Virus record (IMG/VR): IMGVR_UViG_3300035670_000695
Location: 1-36,468 of that record
Length of the DNA stretch: 36,468 bases
Source: a virus
Reading direction: 5' to 3' (one strand)
A model generated the notes under the pieces. The model did not search any database. It was not told the DNA's origin and was given only the letters and a program-made list of their open reading frames with translations. Position 1 is the first letter of the stretch, and every line of letters starts with the position of its first letter. Below are positions 12,739 to 19,480 of the stretch, piece by piece. The position numbers were made by a program, and so were the translations under genes.

Positions 12739-12766
12739 ATGTCTACGACATTAATGTCGTAGACAT
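12739..12766 (+). promoter_or_regulatory. Perfect 28-bp palindrome, candidate operator
   Basis: The half ATGTCTACGACAT, the central TA, and the reverse-complement half pair over all 28 positions. Each half is itself an inverted repeat TGTC-n3-GACA. It lies 18 nt behind the -7 element at 12714-12721. The 10-mer AATGTCGTAG recurs at 5769-5778, just behind the promoter at 5760. A repressor operator is the simplest reading; a cruciform or an RNA hairpin in the leader are alternatives. Confidence 0.75.
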
Positions 12767-12808
12767 AGTATAAAACATTCACTATCACGCATTTAAAACT
12801 ATCACACA

Positions 12809-13099
12809 ATGAAAAAATTTCTAATTTGGGTACACAACAACCAAGTCAAAACCATTTCTGTTTGGTTGGGTGTACTCCGGATGATTTACCTTGCACTTGA
12901 AAACTCTAACAGAAAGGATTTATTTCCGCTTTACTTTGCCGGTGTTATCGTTTTTAGTATTGCCCTATTTACGTCTGCCTGGTTTGAGTTTGATGCAGCG
13001 CAGAGTAGGCCGGCACCGGAAGACCAGTTATTAAAGAAAATGACACAGCACCTTTGGGAGTTAAAAAATGGCATCGCAAAGGCAGAACACAAGAAATAA
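12809..13099 (+). CDS. Small membrane protein, 96 residues
   Basis: Two hydrophobic spans (about residues 16-31, ISVWLGVLRMIYLAL, and 38-59, LFPLYFAGVIVFSIALFTSAWF), then a soluble tail of charged residues (LLKKMTQHLWELKNGIAKAEHKK). The length and topology would also suit a small holin or a pinholin-like partner of the true holin at 34838. It stands alone between the palindrome and a terminator, so it is probably separately controlled. Function unknown. Confidence 0.65.
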   Translation: MKKFLIWVHNNQVKTISVWLGVLRMIYLALENSNRKDLFPLYFAGVIVFSIALFTSAWFEFDAAQSRPAPEDQLLKKMTQHLWELKNGIAKAEHKK

Positions 13100-13126
13100 A
13101 AGAACCTAATATGAGATGTTTGTCGC

Positions 13127-13159
13127 AGGGTCAGCCGTTGTAAAATCGCTACCCTTTTT
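13127..13159 (+). terminator. Terminator between the membrane gene and the ParB-like gene
   Basis: AGGGT (13127-13131) pairs with ACCCT (13151-13155), with AGC/GCT stacked inside across a one-base bulge, followed by five T (13155-13159). It is 16 nt before the next ATG, so it could also act as an attenuator. Confidence 0.55.
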
Positions 13160-13174
13160 AAAAAGTACTAAACT

Positions 13175-13801
13175 ATGCAACTGAAGCTAAACAAAATAAA
13201 ACCTAACCCGGCCAACCCGCGCATCATCAGGGATGAGCAATTCAAGAAACTAAAAGCTAGCCTTATCGAGTTTCCTCAAATGCTAGAAAAGCGCCCTATT
13301 GCAGTGACACGCGATGGCGATGGATACGTTGCTCTTGGTGGCAACCAGCGCCTCCGGGCCATGCTTGACATACAGTCGGAAATAGGTGATGCAGACTTTG
13401 AGAAGAGGCACAAAGTGCAGGCGGCTGAGATGGAAACATTGCTAGGCTACTTTGCAAAGGGTGTGCCTGTCGTAGACTGCACTGAGCTTACGCCGGCTCA
13501 GCAAAAGCGCTTTATTATAGCAGATAATATTCCTTTCGGAGAATGGGATTGGGAAGCGCTGGCAAACGAGTGGGATGTAGAGGAACTCCAGGACTGGGGG
13601 ATGGCTGTACCGAACTTGGCTTTTGACAACCAGGAGCCAAGTATGGAAGACTTGCTAGGTGAAGAAAAAAACAAACCAGCTTCTATTAAAATTACCTTTG
13701 AAAAGGTGGAAGATATAGAGCAGGCGCAAAAAGACATAGATGAGCTAATAAAAGAGAAGTATCCATCAGCGTACTACTCAGTAAGTACAGGAGAAATATG
13801 A
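13175..13801 (+). CDS. ParB-like nuclease-domain protein, 208 residues
   Basis: The N-terminal ParB/Srx fold is clear: LNKIKPNPANPRII (5-18), EQFKKLKASL (21-30), and the phosphate-binding GGNQRLRAM (55-63). It lacks a ParB centromere-binding HTH and ends in an acidic, helical domain (about 125-208). Stand-alone ParB-like proteins in phages often sit beside DNA-modifying enzymes. Here the Mom-like gene starts 4 nt before this stop, so the pair is translationally coupled. Likely roles are nicking, nucleotide hydrolysis or a helper of modification. Confidence 0.85.
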   Translation: MQLKLNKIKPNPANPRIIRDEQFKKLKASLIEFPQMLEKRPIAVTRDGDGYVALGGNQRLRAMLDIQSEIGDADFEKRHKVQAAEMETLLGYFAKGVPVVDCTELTPAQQKRFIIADNIPFGEWDWEALANEWDVEELQDWGMAVPNLAFDNQEPSMEDLLGEEKNKPASIKITFEKVEDIEQAQKDIDELIKEKYPSAYYSVSTGEI

Positions 13802-14415
13802 AATTAGAACTTGCATCAGCTAAGGCTGTAAGGTATGCCTGTTTGAATTTTCATTATGCAAAAGCAGTACCAACTGTTAGCCTTTCATTTAATGTCTTTA
13901 ACTCAAAGAATGAATGGTGTGGTGTAATATGCTATGGTAAAGGCGCTAATACCAATATATCAAAACCTTATGGTTTGATGCAAGGTGAAGTTATTGAGCT
14001 TTTGAGAATGGCATTAAATGGGAAACAGGAAAGCACAACAAAAGCAATGTCAATAAGTTTAAAACTTATAAAAAAATACGCACCTCTTGTGAAGCTGGTT
14101 GTTTCTTATGCTGACTATGAGCAGGGTCATATAGGTACAATTTATCAAGCTACCAACTGGTATTATACTGGATACAGTACTGGCACAGACGTAATAGTGA
14201 ATGGCAAAAGGCAGCATAAAAAAACAATAGCGTCTAAATTTAATACCAATTCTATAGAAAGTTTAAAAAGCAAAGGCTTAGATATAAAAACTCAAAAATC
14301 AAAACCTAAATGGAGGTATATATATCCAATAGACAAAAGAATGATAGAGATTTGCAAAAAGCTGCAAAAACCATACCCTAAAAAAGAAAATATAGCAGTA
14401 ACTTTGAATACTTAA
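13798..14415 (+). CDS. Mom-like DNA base-modification protein, 205 residues
   Basis: It resembles the phage Mu Mom family, which alters adenine in DNA to block restriction: NFHYAKAV (17-24), VICYGKGAN (43-51), EVIELLRMAL (64-73), SISLKLIKK (85-93), VVSYADYEQGHIG (101-113) and IYQATNWYYTG (115-125). These follow the Mom GNAT-type order of conserved blocks. The basic C-terminus (KPKWRYIYP) is also Mom-like. The stop lies 5 nt before a tRNA-like gene. The family match is by pattern; the actual modified base is unknown. Confidence 0.78.
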   Translation: MKLELASAKAVRYACLNFHYAKAVPTVSLSFNVFNSKNEWCGVICYGKGANTNISKPYGLMQGEVIELLRMALNGKQESTTKAMSISLKLIKKYAPLVKLVVSYADYEQGHIGTIYQATNWYYTGYSTGTDVIVNGKRQHKKTIASKFNTNSIESLKSKGLDIKTQKSKPKWRYIYPIDKRMIEICKKLQKPYPKKENIAVTLNT

Positions 14416-14420
14416 TACAT

Positions 14421-14492
14421 GCGCTGTAAGCATTTATGGATGATGCGATAGGTTTCCAACCTGGATAAGGCGTTCAATTCGACCACAGCGCT
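14421..14492 (+). tRNA. tRNA-Gly(UCC)-like gene
   Basis: A cloverleaf can be drawn. Acceptor GCGCTGT/ACAGCGC (14421-14427 with 14485-14491) is perfect. D-stem GCAT/ATGC has a GG in its loop. The anticodon loop TTTCCAA (14453-14459) gives UCC. The T-loop GTTCAATTC fits the consensus. Weak points are A instead of U at position 8, a T-stem with three of five pairs, one mismatch in the anticodon stem, and no encoded CCA. It may be functional, degenerate or a decoy. Confidence 0.6.
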
Positions 14493-14519
14493 CTAATTAA
14501 ATTACCACTAAAAAAAACT

Positions 14520-14708
14520 ATGCCTTTCCCAAAGATTAACCCAGGCGAAAGCCAAGACGAATTTGTACAACGCTGCATGGCAGACGATACAATGACACAG
14601 GAATACCCGAACGAGCAGCAGCGCCTAGCTATTTGCTACTTGCAAGGCAAAAACGGTAAAAAAACAGGAACAAAACAGGAATGCCCAGAAAAGCACCGGA
14701 ACACATAA
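14520..14708 (+). CDS. Small packaging-associated protein, 62 residues
   Basis: The sequence MPFPKINPGESQDEFVQRCM, a Met-Thr-Gln stretch, then NEQQRLAICY is a module I recognise as the C-terminal piece of many prohead protease or portal-associated phage proteins (PxPxxGES...EFIxRCM...Q-RxAICY). Here it stands alone, ahead of and overlapping the small terminase by 28 nt. The Cys pair (C19, C39) is usual for the module. Exact role unknown. Confidence 0.7.
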   Translation: MPFPKINPGESQDEFVQRCMADDTMTQEYPNEQQRLAICYLQGKNGKKTGTKQECPEKHRNT

Positions 14709-15058
14709 AAAAAACGCAGTTTAAGCCCGGCCAAAGCGGCAACCCGAACGGCAGACCGCGCAAATTGCCGCACCTTGATGAGATACTGGCCAATGTTTTA
14801 GGCCAAGAAAAAGAGGTGAACGGTGAGCAGATCACCGCTGCCGAAGCGATTATCCGCAGCCTACTGGCTCAGGCAGCTAAAGGCAATATACAAGCGGCAA
14901 AGCTGCTGCTGGAGCGCGGGTACGGCCTAAGCAAACAAACGATAGATTTAAAAGGCGACTTGCAAACAGGGCCAAAAATGGACACCTCAAAACTAAACGC
15001 TGAAGAAAAGCGGCAACTATTAGAACTATACCGTAAAGCTATACCGGATGCGGAGTAA
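14681..15058 (+). CDS. terS: Small terminase subunit-like protein (DUF5681 type), 125 residues
   Basis: The signature FKPGQSGNPNGRPRKLP (13-29) is the DUF5681 motif of terminase small subunits and related proteins. A helical domain with repeated Ala-rich helices (AAEAIIRSLLAQAAKGNIQAA) follows. It lies directly before the large subunit, at 6 nt. It should bind the packaging site and start DNA packaging. It has no separate HTH visible beyond the helical core. Confidence 0.82.
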   Translation: MPRKAPEHIKKTQFKPGQSGNPNGRPRKLPHLDEILANVLGQEKEVNGEQITAAEAIIRSLLAQAAKGNIQAAKLLLERGYGLSKQTIDLKGDLQTGPKMDTSKLNAEEKRQLLELYRKAIPDAE

Positions 15059-15064
15059 TGAGGC

Positions 15065-16456
15065 ATGATAACAGCGGAGCAATACAAACAGCTAAGGCAG
15101 GAACTTTGCCGGGAAAGCTTTTACGACTTTATACGTGAACTAGCGCCCGGCTACCAGTTCAACTTTCACCACCTTCTACTTATACAAGCGCTGCAACAGC
15201 TAGCGGATGGGCAAATAAAGCAGCTGCTTGTAATGATGCCACCGCGACATGGTAAGTCGGAACTTGTTTCTAGGCTTTTCCCGGCCTGGATGTTAGCCCG
15301 CAACCCAACCGAACAAATAATAGCTGCTAGCTACTCAGCAGACCTGGCCGGGGCGATGTCGCGCGACTGTCAGCGTGTTATGTCAAGCGAAGCCTACAAA
15401 GATGTATTTCCAAAAACAAAGCTAGCAGAGGCAAAGGATGCAGGAGCGATAAGGACCAGCAAGCGGTTTGATATTGTGGGCGGTAAAGGCTACTACCTGA
15501 GTGCAGGTGTTGGTGGAGGTATTACAGGTGCAGGTTGTACCGTTGCTATCATTGACGATCCGGTAAAAAATGCAGAAGAAGCGGATTCAGCTACTTACAG
15601 AAACCGTGCATGGGAATGGTACACCACCACTTTTAAAACGCGCTTTGAGCCGGGATGCGTTGAGGTTATTTGCCAAACGCGATGGCATGAAGACGACCTA
15701 ACCGGTAGAGTACTGCAAACGGATGTACTCGGTAGGGTGGTGCTAAGTATGCCGGCTCTAGCTGAAGCAGAAGACCAGTACAGGCAGACAGGTGAGGCAC
15801 TATGGGAGGCGAAGTACAACAGGCAGCAGCTTTTAACGATACAAAAAACGATTGGCACCCGAGCTTGGAACGCACTGTACCAGCAGCGGCCAGCAGCGCA
15901 GGAAGGCGACATATTAAAGCGCTCCTGGTTTGAGCAGTACGACCAACGCGCACTGCAACTGGATGGGGTGGTAAACTTCTACTTTGATACAGCTTATACA
16001 GACAGTGAGAAAAACGATCCTACAGCGGGCATTGCTTACATGATGCGGGGCAATGACTATTACATACTTGAATGCTCAGCCGAGTACCTAGACTTTAACG
16101 CAGCGGTCCGATGGATACAAGCCTTTGCCAAGCGCAACGGCTACACTAGGCAGTCAGTAATAAGAGTGGAGCCTAAAGCGTCGGGTAAGTCACTCGTTCA
16201 GGTGTTGAAGGCAAATACAGATCTAAATATCAGGGAGGCGCCTGTACCTAAAGGCGACAAAGTAGCGCGGGTGAATAGTGTATCTGCCATTATCGAAGCA
16301 GGCCGAGTTTTTGTTCCCTCCGGTATGGTTTGGGTAAATGACTTCCTTGAAGAGGTGGCGACGTTCCCGAATGGGGCGCATGATGACCGGGTAGATTGCC
16401 TCTCCGGGATGTTAATAAGCGAGGCAAAGCGGGGCGGTGTTATCGCAACAGGATAA
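15065..16456 (+). CDS. terL: Terminase large subunit, 463 residues
   Basis: ATPase: Walker A PPRHGKSE (59-66) and Walker B VAIIDDP (160-166). Nuclease: NFYFDTAY (D308), RVEPKASG (Glu) and HDDRVD near the end, the RNase-H-like triad of Terminase_6C type. The length is usual for HK97-type phages. It powers genome packaging into the prohead and cuts concatemers. The portal is 16 kb away on the linear map, an unusual separation. A clear terminator follows at 16485. Confidence 0.96.
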   Translation: MITAEQYKQLRQELCRESFYDFIRELAPGYQFNFHHLLLIQALQQLADGQIKQLLVMMPPRHGKSELVSRLFPAWMLARNPTEQIIAASYSADLAGAMSRDCQRVMSSEAYKDVFPKTKLAEAKDAGAIRTSKRFDIVGGKGYYLSAGVGGGITGAGCTVAIIDDPVKNAEEADSATYRNRAWEWYTTTFKTRFEPGCVEVICQTRWHEDDLTGRVLQTDVLGRVVLSMPALAEAEDQYRQTGEALWEAKYNRQQLLTIQKTIGTRAWNALYQQRPAAQEGDILKRSWFEQYDQRALQLDGVVNFYFDTAYTDSEKNDPTAGIAYMMRGNDYYILECSAEYLDFNAAVRWIQAFAKRNGYTRQSVIRVEPKASGKSLVQVLKANTDLNIREAPVPKGDKVARVNSVSAIIEAGRVFVPSGMVWVNDFLEEVATFPNGAHDDRVDCLSGMLISEAKRGGVIATG

Positions 16457-16484
16457 GATTGTAGATTGGTTTTTCATAGCTTTT

Positions 16485-16517
16485 AGGCGTTGCGTTGTAA
16501 TAATGCAGCGCCTTTTT
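16485..16517 (+). terminator. Rho-independent terminator after the terminase
   Basis: AGGCGTTGC (16485-16493) pairs with GCAGCGCCT (16505-16513), nine pairs with one G-T wobble, then TTTTT (16513-16517). It separates packaging from the tail operon. Confidence 0.82.
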
Positions 16518-16585
16518 GCCGCCTGTTTCACCTATAAAACCGATATTTGGCAGGTAATTTGTAGTAATTAAATAAAAATATCTAT

Positions 16586-17032
16586 ATGACTAAGAACTAT
16601 CAAGAGCGCACAGACGCAGTATTTCAACAGCTTGACCAGCTCAGGCAGGAAGTAAACCAAATTATCGGGGATGCCCGAAAAGAAGGAGCCTACATTGTAG
16701 GGTACAGGAAGTTAAGCACTGTAAAAGCCTTTTTAAGTCGTATGTCCGGTAACGTTACACAGCAGCGGCCCGCATCGGATGCAGCAGCACCCAACCTATT
16801 TAAGCGCTCAGGCAGTGCAGCCAACGAGCCACGAAAGAACCCACCAGCACCGGACTTTTTTTCAAAGTACAGGCTAACAGATGCGACACAACAAGCTGAA
16901 ACGCTGGACTTTTATGAAGTTCAAGCAACGGACACGGCTGCGCAAACAAAAAGAAGCAGGAGCCGTAAGAAAAGTACAGAAAATCAGGTCGTACTAGCTA
17001 CGAACGCAACACAAACAGAGGAGGAGGATTAA
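16586..17032 (+). CDS. Hypothetical protein at the head of the tail operon, 148 residues
   Basis: It has an N-terminal coiled-coil-like helix (FQQLDQLRQEVNQII, 13-27), a low-complexity Pro/Ala/Asn middle, and a basic segment KRSRSRKKSTENQ near the end. It overlaps the chaperone gene by TAATG. The shape suits a linker or scaffold protein rather than an enzyme. It could be a tail accessory, but no family is recognised. Confidence 0.62.
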   Translation: MTKNYQERTDAVFQQLDQLRQEVNQIIGDARKEGAYIVGYRKLSTVKAFLSRMSGNVTQQRPASDAAAPNLFKRSGSAANEPRKNPPAPDFFSKYRLTDATQQAETLDFYEVQATDTAAQTKRSRSRKKSTENQVVLATNATQTEEED

Positions 17033-17763
17033 TGGCAGCTATCATAAACATAAACGGTACTAGGTACCGGCTGCCTTTGGAGATTGCAGACATTACCCTA
17101 CGCAGGCACCTGGCTATTGTGGAAGCAGAAGCAACCGCGCCAAAAGCGTACCTGGACCTATTTAACGAACAAGATCCGATTCGCTCAGCCGAAAACATAG
17201 GGCTGATTACTGAGAAGGTGTACATAGGCAAGCTAATACCCTATTTCGCGCGGGTGATCGAGGCAGCCACAGATATACCGGCCGAACTTCTGCTTGGTAA
17301 AGGAAAGTATGAAGGCGCACCGCCTGCAATGATAGAAAGCTGGTACCATCGTATTCAGCAAAACTACCTAGATTATCAGGAGATAAAGGATGACTACGTT
17401 AGTGAGTGGGAAATAGATGGACAAATATGGGCGCTACCTGAAAAGCACATGTCAAAAGCAACGTTTGGTGAGTATGCAGAGGCAGCGCAGTACGAAGAAA
17501 GTGTGAATGATCTTAAGCAAGGCAAGTGGGCCGCGATGCCTTACGTTATGGCGGTACTACTCAGGCCTAAGGGTGAAAAATTTGATCCTGATACGTTTGA
17601 TGCGATAGTTGAAGAACGGAAAGAGTTTATGTTGGAGCTGGGTATGGATGTAGTCTTGCAGACCGCTTTTTTTTTGCAGAGGCTCAACGACAGATCCGCT
17701 CCCGATTTGCTAATCTATACAACGGCTCGGGAGGTGGTTCGTCAAAGGCAGCGAATGAACTAA
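17032..17763 (+). CDS. Tail-assembly chaperone, zero-frame product, 243 residues
   Basis: An acidic, helical, soluble protein (IININGTRYRLPLEIADITL, ESWYHRIQQNYLDYQEIKDD). The T9 run at 17667-17675 and the second frame that continues across its last 29 codons are the pattern of lambda G/GT chaperones, which coat the tape measure during tail assembly. The zero-frame end (about 31 residues after the slip) looks like ordinary spill-over sequence. No similarity to lambda G is visible; the call rests on organisation. Confidence 0.68.
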   Translation: MAAIININGTRYRLPLEIADITLRRHLAIVEAEATAPKAYLDLFNEQDPIRSAENIGLITEKVYIGKLIPYFARVIEAATDIPAELLLGKGKYEGAPPAMIESWYHRIQQNYLDYQEIKDDYVSEWEIDGQIWALPEKHMSKATFGEYAEAAQYEESVNDLKQGKWAAMPYVMAVLLRPKGEKFDPDTFDAIVEERKEFMLELGMDVVLQTAFFLQRLNDRSAPDLLIYTTAREVVRQRQRMN

Positions 17764-17951
17764 AGCCCTTTGGATGGTATCTAACGTTAAAACAGCTGGC
17801 TGAAAGCGGGGTGTTCAACCTGACAGGCTACACACCGCTCCAAAGCGCACAACGAGCAAACTTATATGAAGCATTTTTTTACCTCAGCGCTAAAAAGGCT
17901 GAGGCCAAGTACCTGGAAAAATTACAAAAGGAACAACTTAAAAAACAGTAA
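17032..17951 (+). CDS. Chaperone -1 frameshift product (GT-like), about 306 residues
   Basis: Shifting back one base at T9 joins zero-frame residues 1-214 to AEAQRQIRSRFANLYNGSGG, then KPFGWYLTLKQLAESGVFNL and a helical end YLEKLQKEQLKKQ, with a stop at 17949-17951. The extension fills 17764-17951, otherwise a coding gap with no start codon of its own, and ends 1 nt before the next ATG. Lambda-like GT proteins link the tape measure to the tail-tube subunit. Slippage could occur on the ribosome or in transcription. Confidence 0.74.
17667..17675 (+). other. Slippery T9 tract
   Basis: Zero-frame codons are GCT TTT TTT TTG. A -1 slip of T TTT TTT opens the extension frame. A nine-base homopolymer is long enough for both ribosomal and RNA-polymerase slippage. 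Confidence 0.75.
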
Positions 17952-17952
17952 T

Positions 17953-18315
17953 ATGCAAGAAGAGCAAAAGTACGGAGTAAAAGAAACGCGAGAAGCAGTA
18001 GACTTCTTCGCTACCCTTATCACCTCAGTAGTCGACACCGTTGGTGATGGCAAGGTAAACTGGTATGAGTTTGCTAAGTTCACAGAAGCAGCCCGCAAAC
18101 TGCCTGCAGCGGTTGGTAATTACAAAGCGATTCCTGCGGAGATTGACGACCTAGACGACGCAGAGGTTCAGGAGCTTATTAAGACATTTAGCGAGGCACT
18201 TAAGCTTGAGGATATTCAGTTAGAGCTGTTTGCTGAGCGCGGTGTATCTATTGCGATTGCCATCACTGCATTTATTGCAGATATTGTGCAGTATCGACGT
18301 TCTAAAGAAGGCTAA
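17953..18315 (+). CDS. Hypothetical tail-operon protein, 120 residues
   Basis: ATG 17953 is chosen because the longer frame from 17866 overlaps the shifted chaperone in another frame. The product is acidic and helical (ETREAVDFFATLITSVVD, DDLDDAEVQELIKTFSEAL). It contains a DGKVNWYEFAKF stretch that looks EF-hand-like but is probably just a helix-turn, and a hydrophobic helix near the end (VSIAIAITAFIADIV, about 102-116). Family not recognised. Confidence 0.6.
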   Translation: MQEEQKYGVKETREAVDFFATLITSVVDTVGDGKVNWYEFAKFTEAARKLPAAVGNYKAIPAEIDDLDDAEVQELIKTFSEALKLEDIQLELFAERGVSIAIAITAFIADIVQYRRSKEG

Positions 18316-18358
18316 ACAGTAGCGTGTACATAAGGTTTCTTTTCATGATGCAACAGGA

Positions 18359-18391
18359 TTGTCCCGCTTGGCGTAAGAGCTGAGCGGGCAA
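18359..18391 (+). other. Hairpin before the tail-completion gene
   Basis: CCCGCT (18363-18368) pairs with AGCGGG (18383-18388) and TTG with CAA outside a one-base bulge. It is followed by TTTAG only, so it may reduce read-through or act in mRNA stability. Confidence 0.45.
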
Positions 18392-18410
18392 TTTAGTAAA
18401 AGATAAAGCG

Positions 18411-18962
18411 ATGCAATTAACAAAGATTAGTAACTTATTCTGCCGACTGGCCGAGCAAAGTACGTTCTTTAAGAACTACCATTTCGGCTACCATTCGGAC
18501 ATAAATACGAACATTATAAATAAGTTCAACCCGGATGGGGCGGTTGGTACGCTGTTTCCACTGGTGTTATGGGCTGCTCCGGTAGAGGGTAACCTGTCAG
18601 CACTGAACGGCCAACGAGGTACGAATAATGTACAGGTATCGCTATACTTTTACGACCTGCAAGGCAGAGATGAGCAAGGGAATACGGTACATGAAAGCCT
18701 ACTAACGGTTTGGGACCGGCTGCATACCCATGCGATAGAGTTTTTTAATGCAGCGGTAAATAGTAAAGTCTATACCGTACAAAACAAAACCCTGAATTGG
18801 TTTGTAGATGCCAACACCCATAATGACCGTTTAGTTTGTGTGGGCTTGGACTTTACAGTAGAGCTGCCTTATGCCTGTGAAGACTACCAACTGGAGAACC
18901 TACAGTCGGTGGAAGGATGCGAGTTGCCTACACTTGACATAGAACAAACGTTTAATTCCTAA
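18411..18962 (+). CDS. Probable tail completion / terminator-like protein, 183 residues
   Basis: A soluble protein with alternating strands (NNVQVSLYFYDLQGRDEQGN, VCVGLDFTVELPYACED). Size and position between the chaperone and a gp10-like gene fit tail terminator or completion proteins, although the order is unusual. It overlaps the next gene by one base (TAATG). No diagnostic motif. Confidence 0.55.
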   Translation: MQLTKISNLFCRLAEQSTFFKNYHFGYHSDINTNIINKFNPDGAVGTLFPLVLWAAPVEGNLSALNGQRGTNNVQVSLYFYDLQGRDEQGNTVHESLLTVWDRLHTHAIEFFNAAVNSKVYTVQNKTLNWFVDANTHNDRLVCVGLDFTVELPYACEDYQLENLQSVEGCELPTLDIEQTFNS

Positions 18963-19480
18963 TGATTAGTGAGAAAGCAGGTAGATCGATAGGCAACTGG
19001 TTAAAGGTGCGGTTGGCTCAGGAACTAAAAGATCAAGGACACAACTTGACAGGCTCTTTAATTAGCAGCCTTGAAGAGAAGGTCAGCATAACCGGAGGCC
19101 GAATGATAATTGAAATGCTCGGCAATGACTATGGTGATCCTTTAAATACTGGCGTACCTGCAAGTAGGATACCATACACGCCTGGGCAAAGTCGTGCTGC
19201 TACTTCTAAGTATATCGAGGGTTTGATCCGCTTCGCTGAACGTAGGTTTGGCCTGCGGGGTAAAAAGGCAACCTCAGCCGCCTTTGCCATTGCCCGCAAG
19301 CATAAGAGGGAAGGTATGCCTACTCAGGGCAGCTATCGGTATAGCTCGAACGGTGGGCGAACCGGCTGGATAGATGTAATACTGGCAGACAATGACCAGG
19401 AACTAACGAACTACGTGGAGGAGTGGGTAGGGCAGGAAGTCACGATATTAATAACTAACTTTAGTAAAGCAAGGATATAA
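18962..19480 (+). CDS. HK97 gp10-like tail or connector protein, 172 residues
   Basis: It starts with a helix (GNWLKVRLAQELKDQGHNLT), then the phrase TGSLISSLEEKVS, then a basic loop (GLRGKKATSAAFAIARKHKREG), as in gp10-type head-tail or tail proteins. It starts and ends with TAATG overlaps, so it is in a tight translational chain. The family call is by size and general pattern. Confidence 0.5.
   Translation: MISEKAGRSIGNWLKVRLAQELKDQGHNLTGSLISSLEEKVSITGGRMIIEMLGNDYGDPLNTGVPASRIPYTPGQSRAATSKYIEGLIRFAERRFGLRGKKATSAAFAIARKHKREGMPTQGSYRYSSNGGRTGWIDVILADNDQELTNYVEEWVGQEVTILITNFSKARI

Noticed and set aside
13175-13801. Plasmid-type partition system (ParB with ParA)
   Set aside because: No ParA and no ParB helix-turn-helix domain; the gene is coupled to a Mom-like gene instead.
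17992-18120. Calcium-binding EF-hand in the 17953 gene
   Set aside because: DGKVNWYEFAKF is suggestive, but the loop lacks the second half of the acidic ligands and no paired hand is present.
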